From: JAJYIW01 sp963781665
Lineage (GTDB): Bacteria; Chloroflexota; Anaerolineae; Anaerolineales; Anaerolineaceae
Assembly: GCA_963781665.1 (NCBI GenBank)
Contig: CAWAGA010000002.1
Location: 4,340,001 to 4,404,000, forward strand
DNA length: 64,000 nucleotides
Reading direction: 5' to 3'
Shown here: positions 25,994-34,597 of the stretch, piece after piece
Position numbering within the stretch: the stretch's first letter is position 1
Layout: every line of letters begins with the position of its first letter
The notes under the pieces: model-generated
What the model was told of the DNA's origin: nothing
Databases searched by the model: none
Seen by the model: the letters and a program-made list of their open reading frames with translations, nothing else
Made by a program: the position numbers and the translations under genes

Positions 25994-26911
25994 ATGGGAT
26001 TTAATATCGTTTTCATGGGGTCTCCAGATTTTGCCCTCCCAATCTTAAATGCATTAACAGATCACTATCTTGTGTCAGGGGTTATCACTCAACCGGATAA
26101 GCCCGCCGGTAGAGGGAAGGTCCTGACCTCACCACCGGTCAAAGAATTGGCAATTTCCCGCGGACTCCCGGTAATCCAGCCCAAGCGCCTGCGAGAGCCT
26201 GAAGCAATGGCGTGGCTGCAATCTTTCCGCCCTGATTTGATTGTGGTTGCTGCATTCGGCCAGATTTTACGAGCTGATGTCTTGGAATTGCCGGAATTTG
26301 CTTGTATCAATGTCCATGCTTCGCTGCTCCCTCGCTGGCGAGGGGCAGCACCTATTCAGGCAACAATTCTCAATGGCGACGTTGAGGCGGGGGTCACAAT
26401 TATGCGCATGGACGTTGGGGTGGATACCGGACCAGTATTAAGCCAACGGTCGCTTCTCGTCAAACCTGGGGAGACTGCGGGTGAGTTAAGCGGGCGTTTA
26501 TCGTACCTGGGCGCTGATCTGTTAATCGAAACCCTTCCTGGTTATATCTCTGGCAGCGTTCTTCCCAAACCTCAAACTGAATCATTGGCTACTAGAGCGC
26601 CAATGTTGAAAAAAGAAGATGGACTTCTAAACTTTTCAAATCCCGCTGATTATCTTGGGAGGCAGGTGCGAGCCTATAACCCCTGGCCGGGCGCGTTTGC
26701 CTACTGGCGGGGAGAAACGTTAAAAGTATTAAATGCGCATCCATTGCTTGATGTGAATGCCATATCCGGGCAAAGGTATGTAATCGATCATTTTCCAGCT
26801 TTCGGTTCATTACACGGATTGTTGGTTCTGGATGTAGTTCAATCTGCTGGAAAGAAACCAATGACGGGCGATGTCTTTCTTAGAGGCGCTCGTGGTTGGC
26901 TGAATGCATAA
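25994..26911 (+). CDS. fmt: Methionyl-tRNA formyltransferase
   Basis: Transfers the formyl group of 10-formyl-THF to initiator Met-tRNA. 305 residues, the usual length. FMGSPDFALPIL opens the Rossmann domain; AAFGQIL and the catalytic SLLPRWRGAAPIQ (N..H..D triad, with CINVHASLLP) are present, as is the C-terminal domain from about residue 208 (RAYNPWPGAFAYW). The ATG lies only about nine bases after a TTAAAAT box (25979-25985), so the mRNA may be nearly leaderless. It is followed after 18 bases by the rubrerythrin-VIT1 gene. Confidence 0.95.
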   Translation: MGFNIVFMGSPDFALPILNALTDHYLVSGVITQPDKPAGRGKVLTSPPVKELAISRGLPVIQPKRLREPEAMAWLQSFRPDLIVVAAFGQILRADVLELPEFACINVHASLLPRWRGAAPIQATILNGDVEAGVTIMRMDVGVDTGPVLSQRSLLVKPGETAGELSGRLSYLGADLLIETLPGYISGSVLPKPQTESLATRAPMLKKEDGLLNFSNPADYLGRQVRAYNPWPGAFAYWRGETLKVLNAHPLLDVNAISGQRYVIDHFPAFGSLHGLLVLDVVQSAGKKPMTGDVFLRGARGWLNA

Positions 26912-26929
26912 TTATGGATGGGAGGTTGA

Positions 26930-28060
26930 ATGCCAGAGAAACCAGCTTTAAAAAGATTCCAGGAAAATTACCAGGATGAGATCGACAGCGCCGCGTTATA
27001 CCGGACTATCGCAGCCATTGAAAAACAGCCTCAATTATCTGAGGTCTATAATAAATTGGCCGATGTCGAGGAGGAGCACGCTGACTTTTGGGAAGAAAAG
27101 CTCAAGGAGGGTGGGGTTGAATCGATATCGAAAACCCCAAGCTGGCGTTCACGAATCTTGAGCTTACTGGCCAAGCGCTTCGGCTCTGCCTTTGTGCTTC
27201 CGACCATGGTCGGAAGAGAACAAAAGGGCAGCGCAGGTTACGATAACCAAACTGAGGCTAAGGGCACAAACATGGCGGATCAAGAACGATCTCACGAACG
27301 TTTGCTAAAGACCATCTTCAAAAAGAACCAGGGTGGAATGGAAGGCAGCGCTCTGGCAAAGTTAGAGGGCCGTCATAAGGCAGGCGGTGGGAATGCTCTC
27401 AGGGCGGCTGTATTAGGAGCTAATGATGGTTTGCTGTCCAATTTAAGCCTGGTAATGGGAGTGGCAGGCGCCGCTCTTTCTAATAAATCGATCCTGATAA
27501 CCGGCATTGCGGGGCTGCTAGCAGGGGCATTTTCAATGGCTTTAGGTGAGTGGTTGTCCGTGCAAAGCGCCCGGGAATTATACCAACACCAGATCAACAT
27601 TGAAGCTATGGAAATATCCACAGCGCCAGAAGAAGAGATGGAAGAGCTCGCTTTGATCTATCAGGCAAAGGGATTGCCGCCTGAAGCAGCTCGTCTCCTG
27701 GCTGAAAAGATCATGTCTGATTCAACGACCACGTTGGATACACTGGCTCGAGAAGAATTAGGCGTCGATCCTGATGAATTGGGCGGGTCTGCTTGGGAAG
27801 CGAGCATTACCTCGTTTTTATTATTTGCAGTTGGAGCGATCATCCCGCTTTTCCCCTTTATATTTCTTAGCGGTACAAATGCAATTATTGTTAGCCTGGT
27901 CGTTAGTGGGGTAGGGATGTTCTTAATCGGAGCGATGATTACTTTGCTAACCGGGCGGAATGCGCTTCAAGCTGGTTTACGCCAGGTCGTTTTTGGGTTG
28001 GTAGCCGCAGGGGTTACCTTTGGAATTGGGAAATTCATCGGCGCCAATTTGGGCGGTTAA
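26930..28060 (+). CDS. Ferritin-like (rubrerythrin) domain fused to a VIT1/CCC1 iron transporter domain
   Basis: 376 residues. The N-terminal 130 residues form a ferritin-like helix bundle with iron-ligand Glu/His residues (FQENYQDEIDSAALYR, then DVEEEHADFWEEKL). From about residue 155 the protein is a VIT1/CCC1 membrane transporter (LRAAVLGANDGLLSNLSLVMGVAGA, AGAFSMALGEWLSVQSARELY) with about five helices. The arrangement is that of MbfA/VIT family proteins that export or sequester Fe2+ or Mn2+, the ferritin-like domain serving as sensor or feeder. GGAGG precedes the ATG. Confidence 0.9.
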   Translation: MPEKPALKRFQENYQDEIDSAALYRTIAAIEKQPQLSEVYNKLADVEEEHADFWEEKLKEGGVESISKTPSWRSRILSLLAKRFGSAFVLPTMVGREQKGSAGYDNQTEAKGTNMADQERSHERLLKTIFKKNQGGMEGSALAKLEGRHKAGGGNALRAAVLGANDGLLSNLSLVMGVAGAALSNKSILITGIAGLLAGAFSMALGEWLSVQSARELYQHQINIEAMEISTAPEEEMEELALIYQAKGLPPEAARLLAEKIMSDSTTTLDTLAREELGVDPDELGGSAWEASITSFLLFAVGAIIPLFPFIFLSGTNAIIVSLVVSGVGMFLIGAMITLLTGRNALQAGLRQVVFGLVAAGVTFGIGKFIGANLGG

Positions 28061-28127
28061 AAAACATGCTTTTTAGATTGGTCGGTCGGAGCGGCCGTCT
28101 ATTTGTTTAATAATTATAGGAGGTTTA

Positions 28128-29522
28128 ATGACCGTTCCGTATTGGGTTCAGGATAGCATCTTCTATCAGATTTTTCCAGACCGTTTCGCCAATGGGGATT
28201 CTCGCACCGATCCAGTTAACGTTCGTCCTTGGGATGCAAAGCCGACCGTACGTGGATTTCATGGGGGCGATTTACGTGGAATCATTCAAAATCTTGATTA
28301 TCTCCTTGACCTTGGCATCAATGCGATCTATCTTAATCCAATATTTCTATCGACCTCTACTCACCGTTACAATACCATTGACTATTTTCAAATAGATCCA
28401 AAACTCGGTGACCTTGAGGATTTTAAAGCGTTGATCGAGGTTGTCCATCGAAATGATATTCATGTCATCCTGGATGGTGTGTTTAACCACTGCGGGCGTG
28501 GTTTTTTTGCTTTTAACGATATCCTTGAAAACCAGGACCAATCACCTTACCGGGATTGGTTCCATGTCAATCATTTCCCGGTAGAAGCATATTTACCAGG
28601 GGATGCCACCGATTTTACAGGTTGGTGGAAATTGAAAAGTTTACCTAAATTCAATACCCAAACCCAGCAGGTCAGAGATTACCTCTTGAGTGTCGCTCGT
28701 TATTGGATTGAATTGGGAGCAGATGGTTGGCGGCTGGATGTACCTAACGAGATCGACGATGACGCTTTTTGGGCTGAGTTCCGTGAGACTGTGGTTTCGA
28801 TTAACCGGGATGCTTACCTTGTCGGAGAAATTTGGGAGGCCGACCCTCGTTGGGCCAACCATACCCATTTCGATGGCTTGATGAATTATCCGGTTCGAGA
28901 TAAGCTGATCAAATTCATTACTGGCAGTTTACCGGCGTCGCAATTTGCCGATCAGGTAGAAAAAATAGTCAAGCTATATCCGCACGAAAACGCATACGCC
29001 ATGTATAACATTTTGGGCTCTCACGATACAGAAAGAATTTGGAATATCTTGGGCGAAGATCTGAAAAAGGTTCAAATCGCGTTTTTATTTCAATTCGCTT
29101 ATCCAGGTGTTCCGTCAATTTATTATGGAGATGAGATTGGCCTGCCAGGGGGCAAAGACCCTGATAACCGGCGAACATTCCCTTGGGACCTACAAAATTG
29201 GAATAACGAGTTAAGATCTTTCGTCCAAAAGCTTGTCCTATTGCGCAAGAGGATTCCTGCACTGAGAAGGGGTAATTTCAAGCGGTTACTCGTCAATGAT
29301 GCTCGTGGATGTTTTGCTTTTTCAAGAAGCCTTGGGGATGAAAATGTTGTGGTGGCTCTGAACACAAGCTCAACCCGGCGGTCGTTACGTCTGCCTGTAT
29401 CATCTTTGGGTTGGCAAGATGGGTTAATCGTACACGACTTGTTGGGCGAAGGTGAATATATCGTATCGGGTGATACGCTTTATGTATCAATACTGCCATT
29501 AAGCGGTCTATGGTTGAAATAG
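28128..29522 (+). CDS. Alpha-amylase family glycoside hydrolase (neopullulanase/cyclomaltodextrinase-like)
   Basis: A 464-residue GH13 enzyme without signal peptide, so cytoplasmic. The four conserved regions are seen: DGVFNHCG, the nucleophile Asp in DGWRLDVPNEI, the acid/base Glu in LVGEIWEADPRW, and LGSHDTERI. It begins directly with YWVQDSIFYQIFPDRF, so it lacks the N-terminal CBM34 domain of classical neopullulanases. It probably cleaves maltodextrins or cyclodextrins taken up by the cell. AGGAGGTTT precedes the ATG. A sugar-importer ATPase is encoded about 3 kb downstream. Confidence 0.92.
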   Translation: MTVPYWVQDSIFYQIFPDRFANGDSRTDPVNVRPWDAKPTVRGFHGGDLRGIIQNLDYLLDLGINAIYLNPIFLSTSTHRYNTIDYFQIDPKLGDLEDFKALIEVVHRNDIHVILDGVFNHCGRGFFAFNDILENQDQSPYRDWFHVNHFPVEAYLPGDATDFTGWWKLKSLPKFNTQTQQVRDYLLSVARYWIELGADGWRLDVPNEIDDDAFWAEFRETVVSINRDAYLVGEIWEADPRWANHTHFDGLMNYPVRDKLIKFITGSLPASQFADQVEKIVKLYPHENAYAMYNILGSHDTERIWNILGEDLKKVQIAFLFQFAYPGVPSIYYGDEIGLPGGKDPDNRRTFPWDLQNWNNELRSFVQKLVLLRKRIPALRRGNFKRLLVNDARGCFAFSRSLGDENVVVALNTSSTRRSLRLPVSSLGWQDGLIVHDLLGEGEYIVSGDTLYVSILPLSGLWLK

Positions 29523-29615
29523 ATAGATCATGGCAGGTAAAGAATAAGATAAATCATGTCCTTCGGCTGCCTGGTTTTCTGGGACGGAACCTGACATCGC
29601 TTACCTGTTTTGGAT

Positions 29616-29957
29616 TTATCCTTCGTATAGTCGATCGGTTTTAGCTGCCATGATGAAATCATTTAAATGCAGTCCCTTAACTTTATGGGTCCACCACGCA
29701 ACTGTCACTTTTCCCCATTCAGTGACGATCACCGGATGATGGTCTTGCTCATTCGCGATTTTTCCGATTTTGTTTGTAAAGGTCAGAGCCTCAGAAAAGT
29801 CCTTGAATTTGAAGCTATGCTTTAATTGGGGCAAACCATCAACCGTAAGTCTTTCCCATTGGGGGATCCGGTTTATATATTGGCGGATTTGATCCTCTGA
29901 TAATGCAATTGAATTTTGGTTAAGCTGTTCGCAATTCATCTGATCCAGTTTTTCCAT
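29616..29957 (-). CDS. 4a-hydroxytetrahydrobiopterin dehydratase (PCD/DCoH)
   Basis: 113 residues. The catalytic stretch EQDHHPVIVTEWGKVTVAWW plus THKVKGL shows the paired histidines and the later THxxxGL histidine of pterin-4a-carbinolamine dehydratase. The enzyme recycles tetrahydrobiopterin after aromatic amino acid hydroxylation. No phenylalanine hydroxylase is in the window, and in many bacteria the real role is pterin or molybdopterin related. It lies 23 bases downstream of mutS on the same strand. Confidence 0.9.
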   Translation of the reverse strand: MEKLDQMNCEQLNQNSIALSEDQIRQYINRIPQWERLTVDGLPQLKHSFKFKDFSEALTFTNKIGKIANEQDHHPVIVTEWGKVTVAWWTHKVKGLHLNDFIMAAKTDRLYEG

Positions 29958-29980
29958 TGTTTTCTTCCTTTACCTATAAT

Positions 29981-32554
29981 TTAAAGATGTTCCTCAGTAA
30001 ACATCCGCTGCCATTCATAAAGTTTATTCAGCGCCTCTATTGGTGAGAGCGCGTTGATATCCAGCTTTTTTAATTCGTCAACCAATGGATTGGTTTCGGG
30101 AAAGAAAGTAAGCTGTTGAGGGATCATCTGGTTTTGTTGCACCGCGTGACCAGATGATAACTCCAGCTGCTGCAGAATTTCCCCGGCTCTTTGGATGACC
30201 GGCCGAGGAAGACCGGCTAATTGAGCCACATGGATTCCATAAGAGCGATCAGTGCCACCCGGTATGATTTTGTGTAAGAATATTACCTTGCCATCTGCTT
30301 CGCTGACTGCAACATTATAATTCCGTACTCCCGGCAGCAAGTTCGATAGTTGCGTCAGTTCGTGATAATGGGTGGCAAACAAAGTGTGGGCGCGCAAGCG
30401 CGGATGGTTGTGGATATATTCGATCACTGACCAGGCAATTGACAGGCCGTCATACGTGCTCGTACCGCGCCCGATTTCATCCAGCACCAGCAAACTTTTG
30501 GAGCTGGCGTGGTGGAGAATATTAGCGGTTTCGATCATTTCGACCATGAACGTGGATTGCCCCGCGTGGATTTCATCCTGTGCGCCGATGCGAGTAAATA
30601 TCCGGTCGACCATCCCTATTTTAGCTCTAGCAGCCGGGATAAAGCTCCCCATTTGAGCCATCAAAACGATTAATGCTACCTGGCGCAGAAAAGTGCTTTT
30701 TCCACTCATATTTGGGCCGGTGATGACCCTGATAATTTCTCCTGATTCAAAGATTGCATCATTGGGTACGAAGCGATTGCCGTTCAAGGTATGTTCTACC
30801 ACTGGATGCCGTCCTTCGTGGATTTCGATACCGGGGTCTTCCACCAAAACCGGGCGTGTATACCCTCCTAGCACAGCCACTTCTGAAAGCGATGCGACGA
30901 CGTCTAAATAGGCCAAAGCCCTGGCAGTACTTAACAACTGTTGGCTGGATTTGGCTAGTCGAGCACATATTTCTCGGAAAAGGCGGCCTTCGATTTCACG
31001 AATGCGCTCTTCAGCATTAAGTACCAGTGCCTCGTATTCTTTCATCTCTGGAGTGATGAACCGTTCAGCATTGACCAGTGTTTGCTTACGGATGTAATCA
31101 GCCGGCGCCTGGGTTGAATTTGACCTGGTGATTTCGATAAAATAACCAAAGACTTTGTTATATCCGACTTTCAGGTTCTTTATACCGGTTCGTTCTCGTT
31201 CTACCGATTCGAGATTTGCAATCCAATCACGGGCATGCTTGGATGCTTCATTCACACCGTCAAGTTCTGCAGAAAATCCTGGCCTGATTACCCCAGTGTT
31301 TTGCAATGTGGCAGGGGGATCATTGGCAATGGCGGTTTCCAGCAAGTCGAGTTCTTCGGCGCAGGGGTGGAGACGAGCATGTGTTTTAGAAAGAGGCGTA
31401 TCTTCGTCTTGAAAAAGATTTCTTAACGACGGGAGACAGCGCAAGTTGTTGCGGCCGATAACCAGGTCTTTGGGTAAAGCATGCTCGCTGATAATCCTAT
31501 TCGTCAGCCGTTCTAAGTCGGTGAAGGATTTCAATGCGGCGCGAAATTCAGACCGCAACATACCATTCTTCACCAGATATTCCACTGCATCTAAACGCTG
31601 ATTAATTTCTATCAGGTCGATCAAGGGTTTGCTCACCCAATGGCGAATGAGTCGCTTACCCATCGGGGTCACTGTTTTATCTACTACTCCCAACAAGGAG
31701 CCCTGGATGCTTCCACTGCGGATTGTCTCTGTCAGTTCTAGATTTCGCCGGGTGGTCGCATCTAGTGCCATAAAATCACTTAGATTGTAAGAACTGAGGC
31801 CATTTAACAGCTTGAGTGCAGCGGGTTGGGTTTCTTTCAAATATTGAATAATCGCTCCGGCTGCTCTAACTGCCAGAGGCAGGTTATGGAGTCCAAAGCC
31901 ATCCAATGTCGATACTCCAAATTGAGACAGGAGTATTTCCTGGCAACGGCCAGGTTCAAAATGCCAATCAGCCCATCTGGTTAATCGACCTGGAAGCGCG
32001 TTGGGTAAAGACAGTGTTTCGGGATAAAGGGTTTCGGCCGGATGTAAGCGGATTAATTCGGTTCGCAGTAGAGAGGTGGGGTCAGCTCCAATTACCTCTG
32101 TTGCCATGAACTCTCCGGTCGTTATGTCGGCGTATGCAATTCCGGCTGTCTCGTCTCCACAGACGATTGAAGCAAGGTAGTTGTTTGTATCCGTAGGAAG
32201 CAGGCCGGGTTCGACAATGGTGCCGGGTGTTACAACCCGGACAACCTCACGGGGGAATAGTCCCTTGACCGGCTGTTCTCCCATCTGTTCGCAAATTGCT
32301 ACGTGAAATCCATTATTTATTAATCGTGATAGGTAATTCTCAACGGCGTGATATGGAATTCCAGCCATAGGAACGCGCACACCCTTAGAAACCGGCCTGG
32401 AGGTTAGAACGATATCCAATTCGCGTGAAGCGATTTCCGCATCCTGATCGAATGTTTCGTAAAAATCGCCCAGGCGAAAAAAAAGGATGGCCTCAGGATA
32501 TTTCCGTTTTATCTCAAGATATTGTTGGCGGATAGGTGTTATATCTTCAGGCAT
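29981..32554 (-). CDS. mutS: DNA mismatch repair protein MutS
   Basis: An 857-residue MutS. The N-terminal mismatch-binding motif is FRLGDFYETF (Phe-x-Glu wedge near residue 30). Connector, lever and clamp domains follow, then the ABC-type ATPase with Walker A TGPNMSGKSTFLRQ (about residue 616), Walker B LLVLDEIGRGTSTYDG and the signature region STFMVEM. The C-terminal part has the helix-turn-helix dimerisation region. No mutL is in the window. All key residues are intact. Confidence 0.97.
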   Translation of the reverse strand: MPEDITPIRQQYLEIKRKYPEAILFFRLGDFYETFDQDAEIASRELDIVLTSRPVSKGVRVPMAGIPYHAVENYLSRLINNGFHVAICEQMGEQPVKGLFPREVVRVVTPGTIVEPGLLPTDTNNYLASIVCGDETAGIAYADITTGEFMATEVIGADPTSLLRTELIRLHPAETLYPETLSLPNALPGRLTRWADWHFEPGRCQEILLSQFGVSTLDGFGLHNLPLAVRAAGAIIQYLKETQPAALKLLNGLSSYNLSDFMALDATTRRNLELTETIRSGSIQGSLLGVVDKTVTPMGKRLIRHWVSKPLIDLIEINQRLDAVEYLVKNGMLRSEFRAALKSFTDLERLTNRIISEHALPKDLVIGRNNLRCLPSLRNLFQDEDTPLSKTHARLHPCAEELDLLETAIANDPPATLQNTGVIRPGFSAELDGVNEASKHARDWIANLESVERERTGIKNLKVGYNKVFGYFIEITRSNSTQAPADYIRKQTLVNAERFITPEMKEYEALVLNAEERIREIEGRLFREICARLAKSSQQLLSTARALAYLDVVASLSEVAVLGGYTRPVLVEDPGIEIHEGRHPVVEHTLNGNRFVPNDAIFESGEIIRVITGPNMSGKSTFLRQVALIVLMAQMGSFIPAARAKIGMVDRIFTRIGAQDEIHAGQSTFMVEMIETANILHHASSKSLLVLDEIGRGTSTYDGLSIAWSVIEYIHNHPRLRAHTLFATHYHELTQLSNLLPGVRNYNVAVSEADGKVIFLHKIIPGGTDRSYGIHVAQLAGLPRPVIQRAGEILQQLELSSGHAVQQNQMIPQQLTFFPETNPLVDELKKLDINALSPIEALNKLYEWQRMFTEEHL

Positions 32555-32583
32555 GATTTCATTCTAAGGGAACGTCACTTTTT

Positions 32584-32613
32584 CCGCAAGGGGGTGATTG
32601 TCTACCCTTGCGG
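32584..32613. promoter_or_regulatory. Perfect inverted repeat upstream of mutS
   Basis: CCGCAAGGG (32584-32592) and CCCTTGCGG (32605-32613) separated by 12 bases, 30 bases upstream of the mutS start and about 85 bases upstream of the divergent promoter. It may be an operator for a dimeric regulator or a hairpin in the mutS leader. No T-run favours termination. Confidence 0.4.
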
Positions 32614-32698
32614 TTCATAAAAGGTTAAATTTTGTATGCATTTAAGTCGGGATTAGAAAAATCTCTCAATACCTTTTGTTTTTCATGTACAAAACTAA

Positions 32699-32727
32699 TT
32701 GTATTTTTCACACAGGTGCCTTATAAT
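32699..32727 (+). promoter_or_regulatory. Probable sigma-70 promoter of the sugar-importer ATPase gene
   Basis: TTGTAT (32699-32704), 17 bases, perfect TATAAT (32722-32727); start of transcription near 32734, about 30 bases before the ATG. Confidence 0.65.
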
Positions 32728-32762
32728 TTATTCACTATATTCGTCAAGAAATGGAGGATAAA

Positions 32763-33875
32763 ATGGCTAGTGTAACTTACGAACATGTATGGAAAAAATT
32801 TGGTGATTTCACAGCATTAAATGACCTGAATATTGAAGTCGAGGATAAGGAATTTATTGTTCTGGTTGGCCCATCTGGCTGCGGTAAGACGACCGCCTTA
32901 CGCTGTCTGGCGGGGCTAGAAGAAGTTAGTCAGGGCAAAGTAATGATTGCCAAACAAACTGTCAATGATGTTGCACCGAAAGACCGGGATATTGCAATGG
33001 TATTCCAGTCTTATGCACTTTATCCTCACATGTCGGTTTTCGACAATATGGCATTCGGACTGAAACTGCGAAAAGTACCCAAGAATGATATCCAGCGGCG
33101 GGTCGAAGAAGCTGCCCAGATCCTGGGCATCGAGCAATTGCTCAAGAGAAAACCACGCGAATTGTCCGGCGGCCAACGCCAGCGTGTTGCCGTAGGTCGT
33201 GCTATCGTCCGTGAACCTAAGGTATTCTTGTTCGATGAACCACTCTCAAACCTGGATGCCAAGCTCAGGGTCCAAACCAGAGCTGAAATCAGTAAGCTGC
33301 ACCAGCGATTATCCACCACATTCATTTATGTTACCCACGACCAGACTGAAGCCATGACAATGGCGACCCGGATCGCAGTGATGAATAAAGGCGTCTTGCA
33401 GCAGTTGGACACACCTCAAACCCTGTATGATCATCCGGCGAATTTGTTTGTGGCTGGATTTATTGGTTCTCCAGCCATGAATTTCTTCCCAGCTCATCTG
33501 AAGAGGGACGATGGAAAGCTCTTCGTCGATGCCGGGGACTTCACGGTCAAAGTCCCCGAAAAAAAGGTAAATACCTACATGCCTCTTGCCGGGAAAGAGG
33601 TCATTTTTGGCATCCGGCCCGAGGATATTCATAACCCGGCTTTCGCCCCTTCGGAAATCAGTGCCGAACCGGTCGAGACCAAAGTTGACGTGACCGAGCT
33701 CATGGGCAACGAAATATTCCTGTACCTGATCTCAGGGAATAACAGTTACGTCGCTCGGGTCGACCCCCGCACTCGCTTCTCAATTGGAGATCGGGTCCAG
33801 GTCGTCTTCAATATGGATAACTTCCAAATCTTCGATCCGTCAATGAACAAAGAGAACCCCCCTGCAATCAGGTAA
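32763..33875 (+). CDS. ABC transporter ATPase of the UgpC/MsmK/MalK type
   Basis: An orphan carbohydrate-importer ATPase, about 370 residues. The nucleotide-binding domain has Walker A GPSGCGKTT, Q-loop VFQSYALYPHMSV, signature LSGGQRQRVAVGRA, Walker B VFLFDEPLSNLD and H-loop VTHDQTEAMT. The C-terminal TOBE domain (IFGIRPEDI, VARVDPRTRFSIGD) marks the MalK/UgpC group. Permease and binding-protein genes are absent nearby, so it probably serves several sugar importers in trans, as MsmK does. I chose the second ATG, five bases after GGAGGA. Confidence 0.92.
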   Translation: MASVTYEHVWKKFGDFTALNDLNIEVEDKEFIVLVGPSGCGKTTALRCLAGLEEVSQGKVMIAKQTVNDVAPKDRDIAMVFQSYALYPHMSVFDNMAFGLKLRKVPKNDIQRRVEEAAQILGIEQLLKRKPRELSGGQRQRVAVGRAIVREPKVFLFDEPLSNLDAKLRVQTRAEISKLHQRLSTTFIYVTHDQTEAMTMATRIAVMNKGVLQQLDTPQTLYDHPANLFVAGFIGSPAMNFFPAHLKRDDGKLFVDAGDFTVKVPEKKVNTYMPLAGKEVIFGIRPEDIHNPAFAPSEISAEPVETKVDVTELMGNEIFLYLISGNNSYVARVDPRTRFSIGDRVQVVFNMDNFQIFDPSMNKENPPAIR

Positions 33876-33890
33876 TGATTGGTAAAGGTA

Positions 33891-33930
33891 ACCAGCCCGG
33901 CGGCATCCCACCGGGCTGGTTTTTATTTTC
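33891..33930 (+). terminator. Rho-independent terminator
   Basis: AACCAGCCCGG (33891-33901) pairs with CCGGGCTGGTT (33912-33922), and TTTTATTTT follows. It closes the monocistronic ATPase gene and overlaps the 3' end of the convergent membrane-protein gene. Confidence 0.92.
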
Positions 33931-34597
33931 CAGGTTTCGCTCTGAGAAACCACCCCAGCAGAAATCCTCCAACGACACAAAATAATCCGATATAGATAAA
34001 CCCATCCTGCCAAAATCGTAATGGAAACAGGCGGATCAAGGTATCTGAGTACAAGAATATCCAGCTATTGGCGCTGAAAAATAACTCGTGGAAATCGGTA
34101 AAAAACGAATTGAAACTGGTGACAACGAATAGCATGATTAAAATGATCAACCCAATCGTAGCCCACCCCCCAATCGAGAGACCTTTCTTGATATCAGGCC
34201 ACCACTTCAAGCGCCAGCTTAATAATCCAATGATCAATAACACGATGATGGCAATAATCCAATCCCGCAGAAGAGCTTGGACTACATTTTTGACGTCAAC
34301 CAGGTGGCTAAGCTCTCTTTCGTTATAGATAGGCGTTCCGTCAGCGAATGTCTGGTCAGCGAGAAAAGAAATTCCCGAATTATTCAAAAGATAATCAAGT
34401 GAAATCGTCCCCCACTTTAAACGATCTTGCAAATTAAAACCATAGCTATCCACCGGAAACCCTGGCATGCGATATTCAATTTGTAGGTAGAAAGGGTTCA
34501 TTAAAAGGCGAACCGAAGACATGATTAATATAAATGGGACGAGGATGGCAACCACGATCAAGAAGAATTTTCGAATGACGTTTTCTATAGTTTTCAT
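33923..34597 (-). CDS. DUF1461 (TIGR01906) integral membrane protein
   Basis: 224 residues with about five transmembrane helices. The N-terminal pattern (ILMSSVRLLMNPFYLQIEYRMPGFP), then DRLKWGTISLDYLLN, and the acidic loop FADGTPIYNERELSHLVDVKNV are diagnostic of TIGR01906 proteins. Biochemical function is not known; a related family (Lit) in Gram-positive bacteria remodels lipoprotein acyl chains, which makes a lipid-linked role thinkable. Its start overlaps the upstream gene by four bases (ATGA). Confidence 0.85.
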   Translation of the reverse strand: MKTIENVIRKFFLIVVAILVPFILIMSSVRLLMNPFYLQIEYRMPGFPVDSYGFNLQDRLKWGTISLDYLLNNSGISFLADQTFADGTPIYNERELSHLVDVKNVVQALLRDWIIAIIVLLIIGLLSWRLKWWPDIKKGLSIGGWATIGLIILIMLFVVTSFNSFFTDFHELFFSANSWIFLYSDTLIRLFPLRFWQDGFIYIGLFCVVGGFLLGWFLRAKPGK

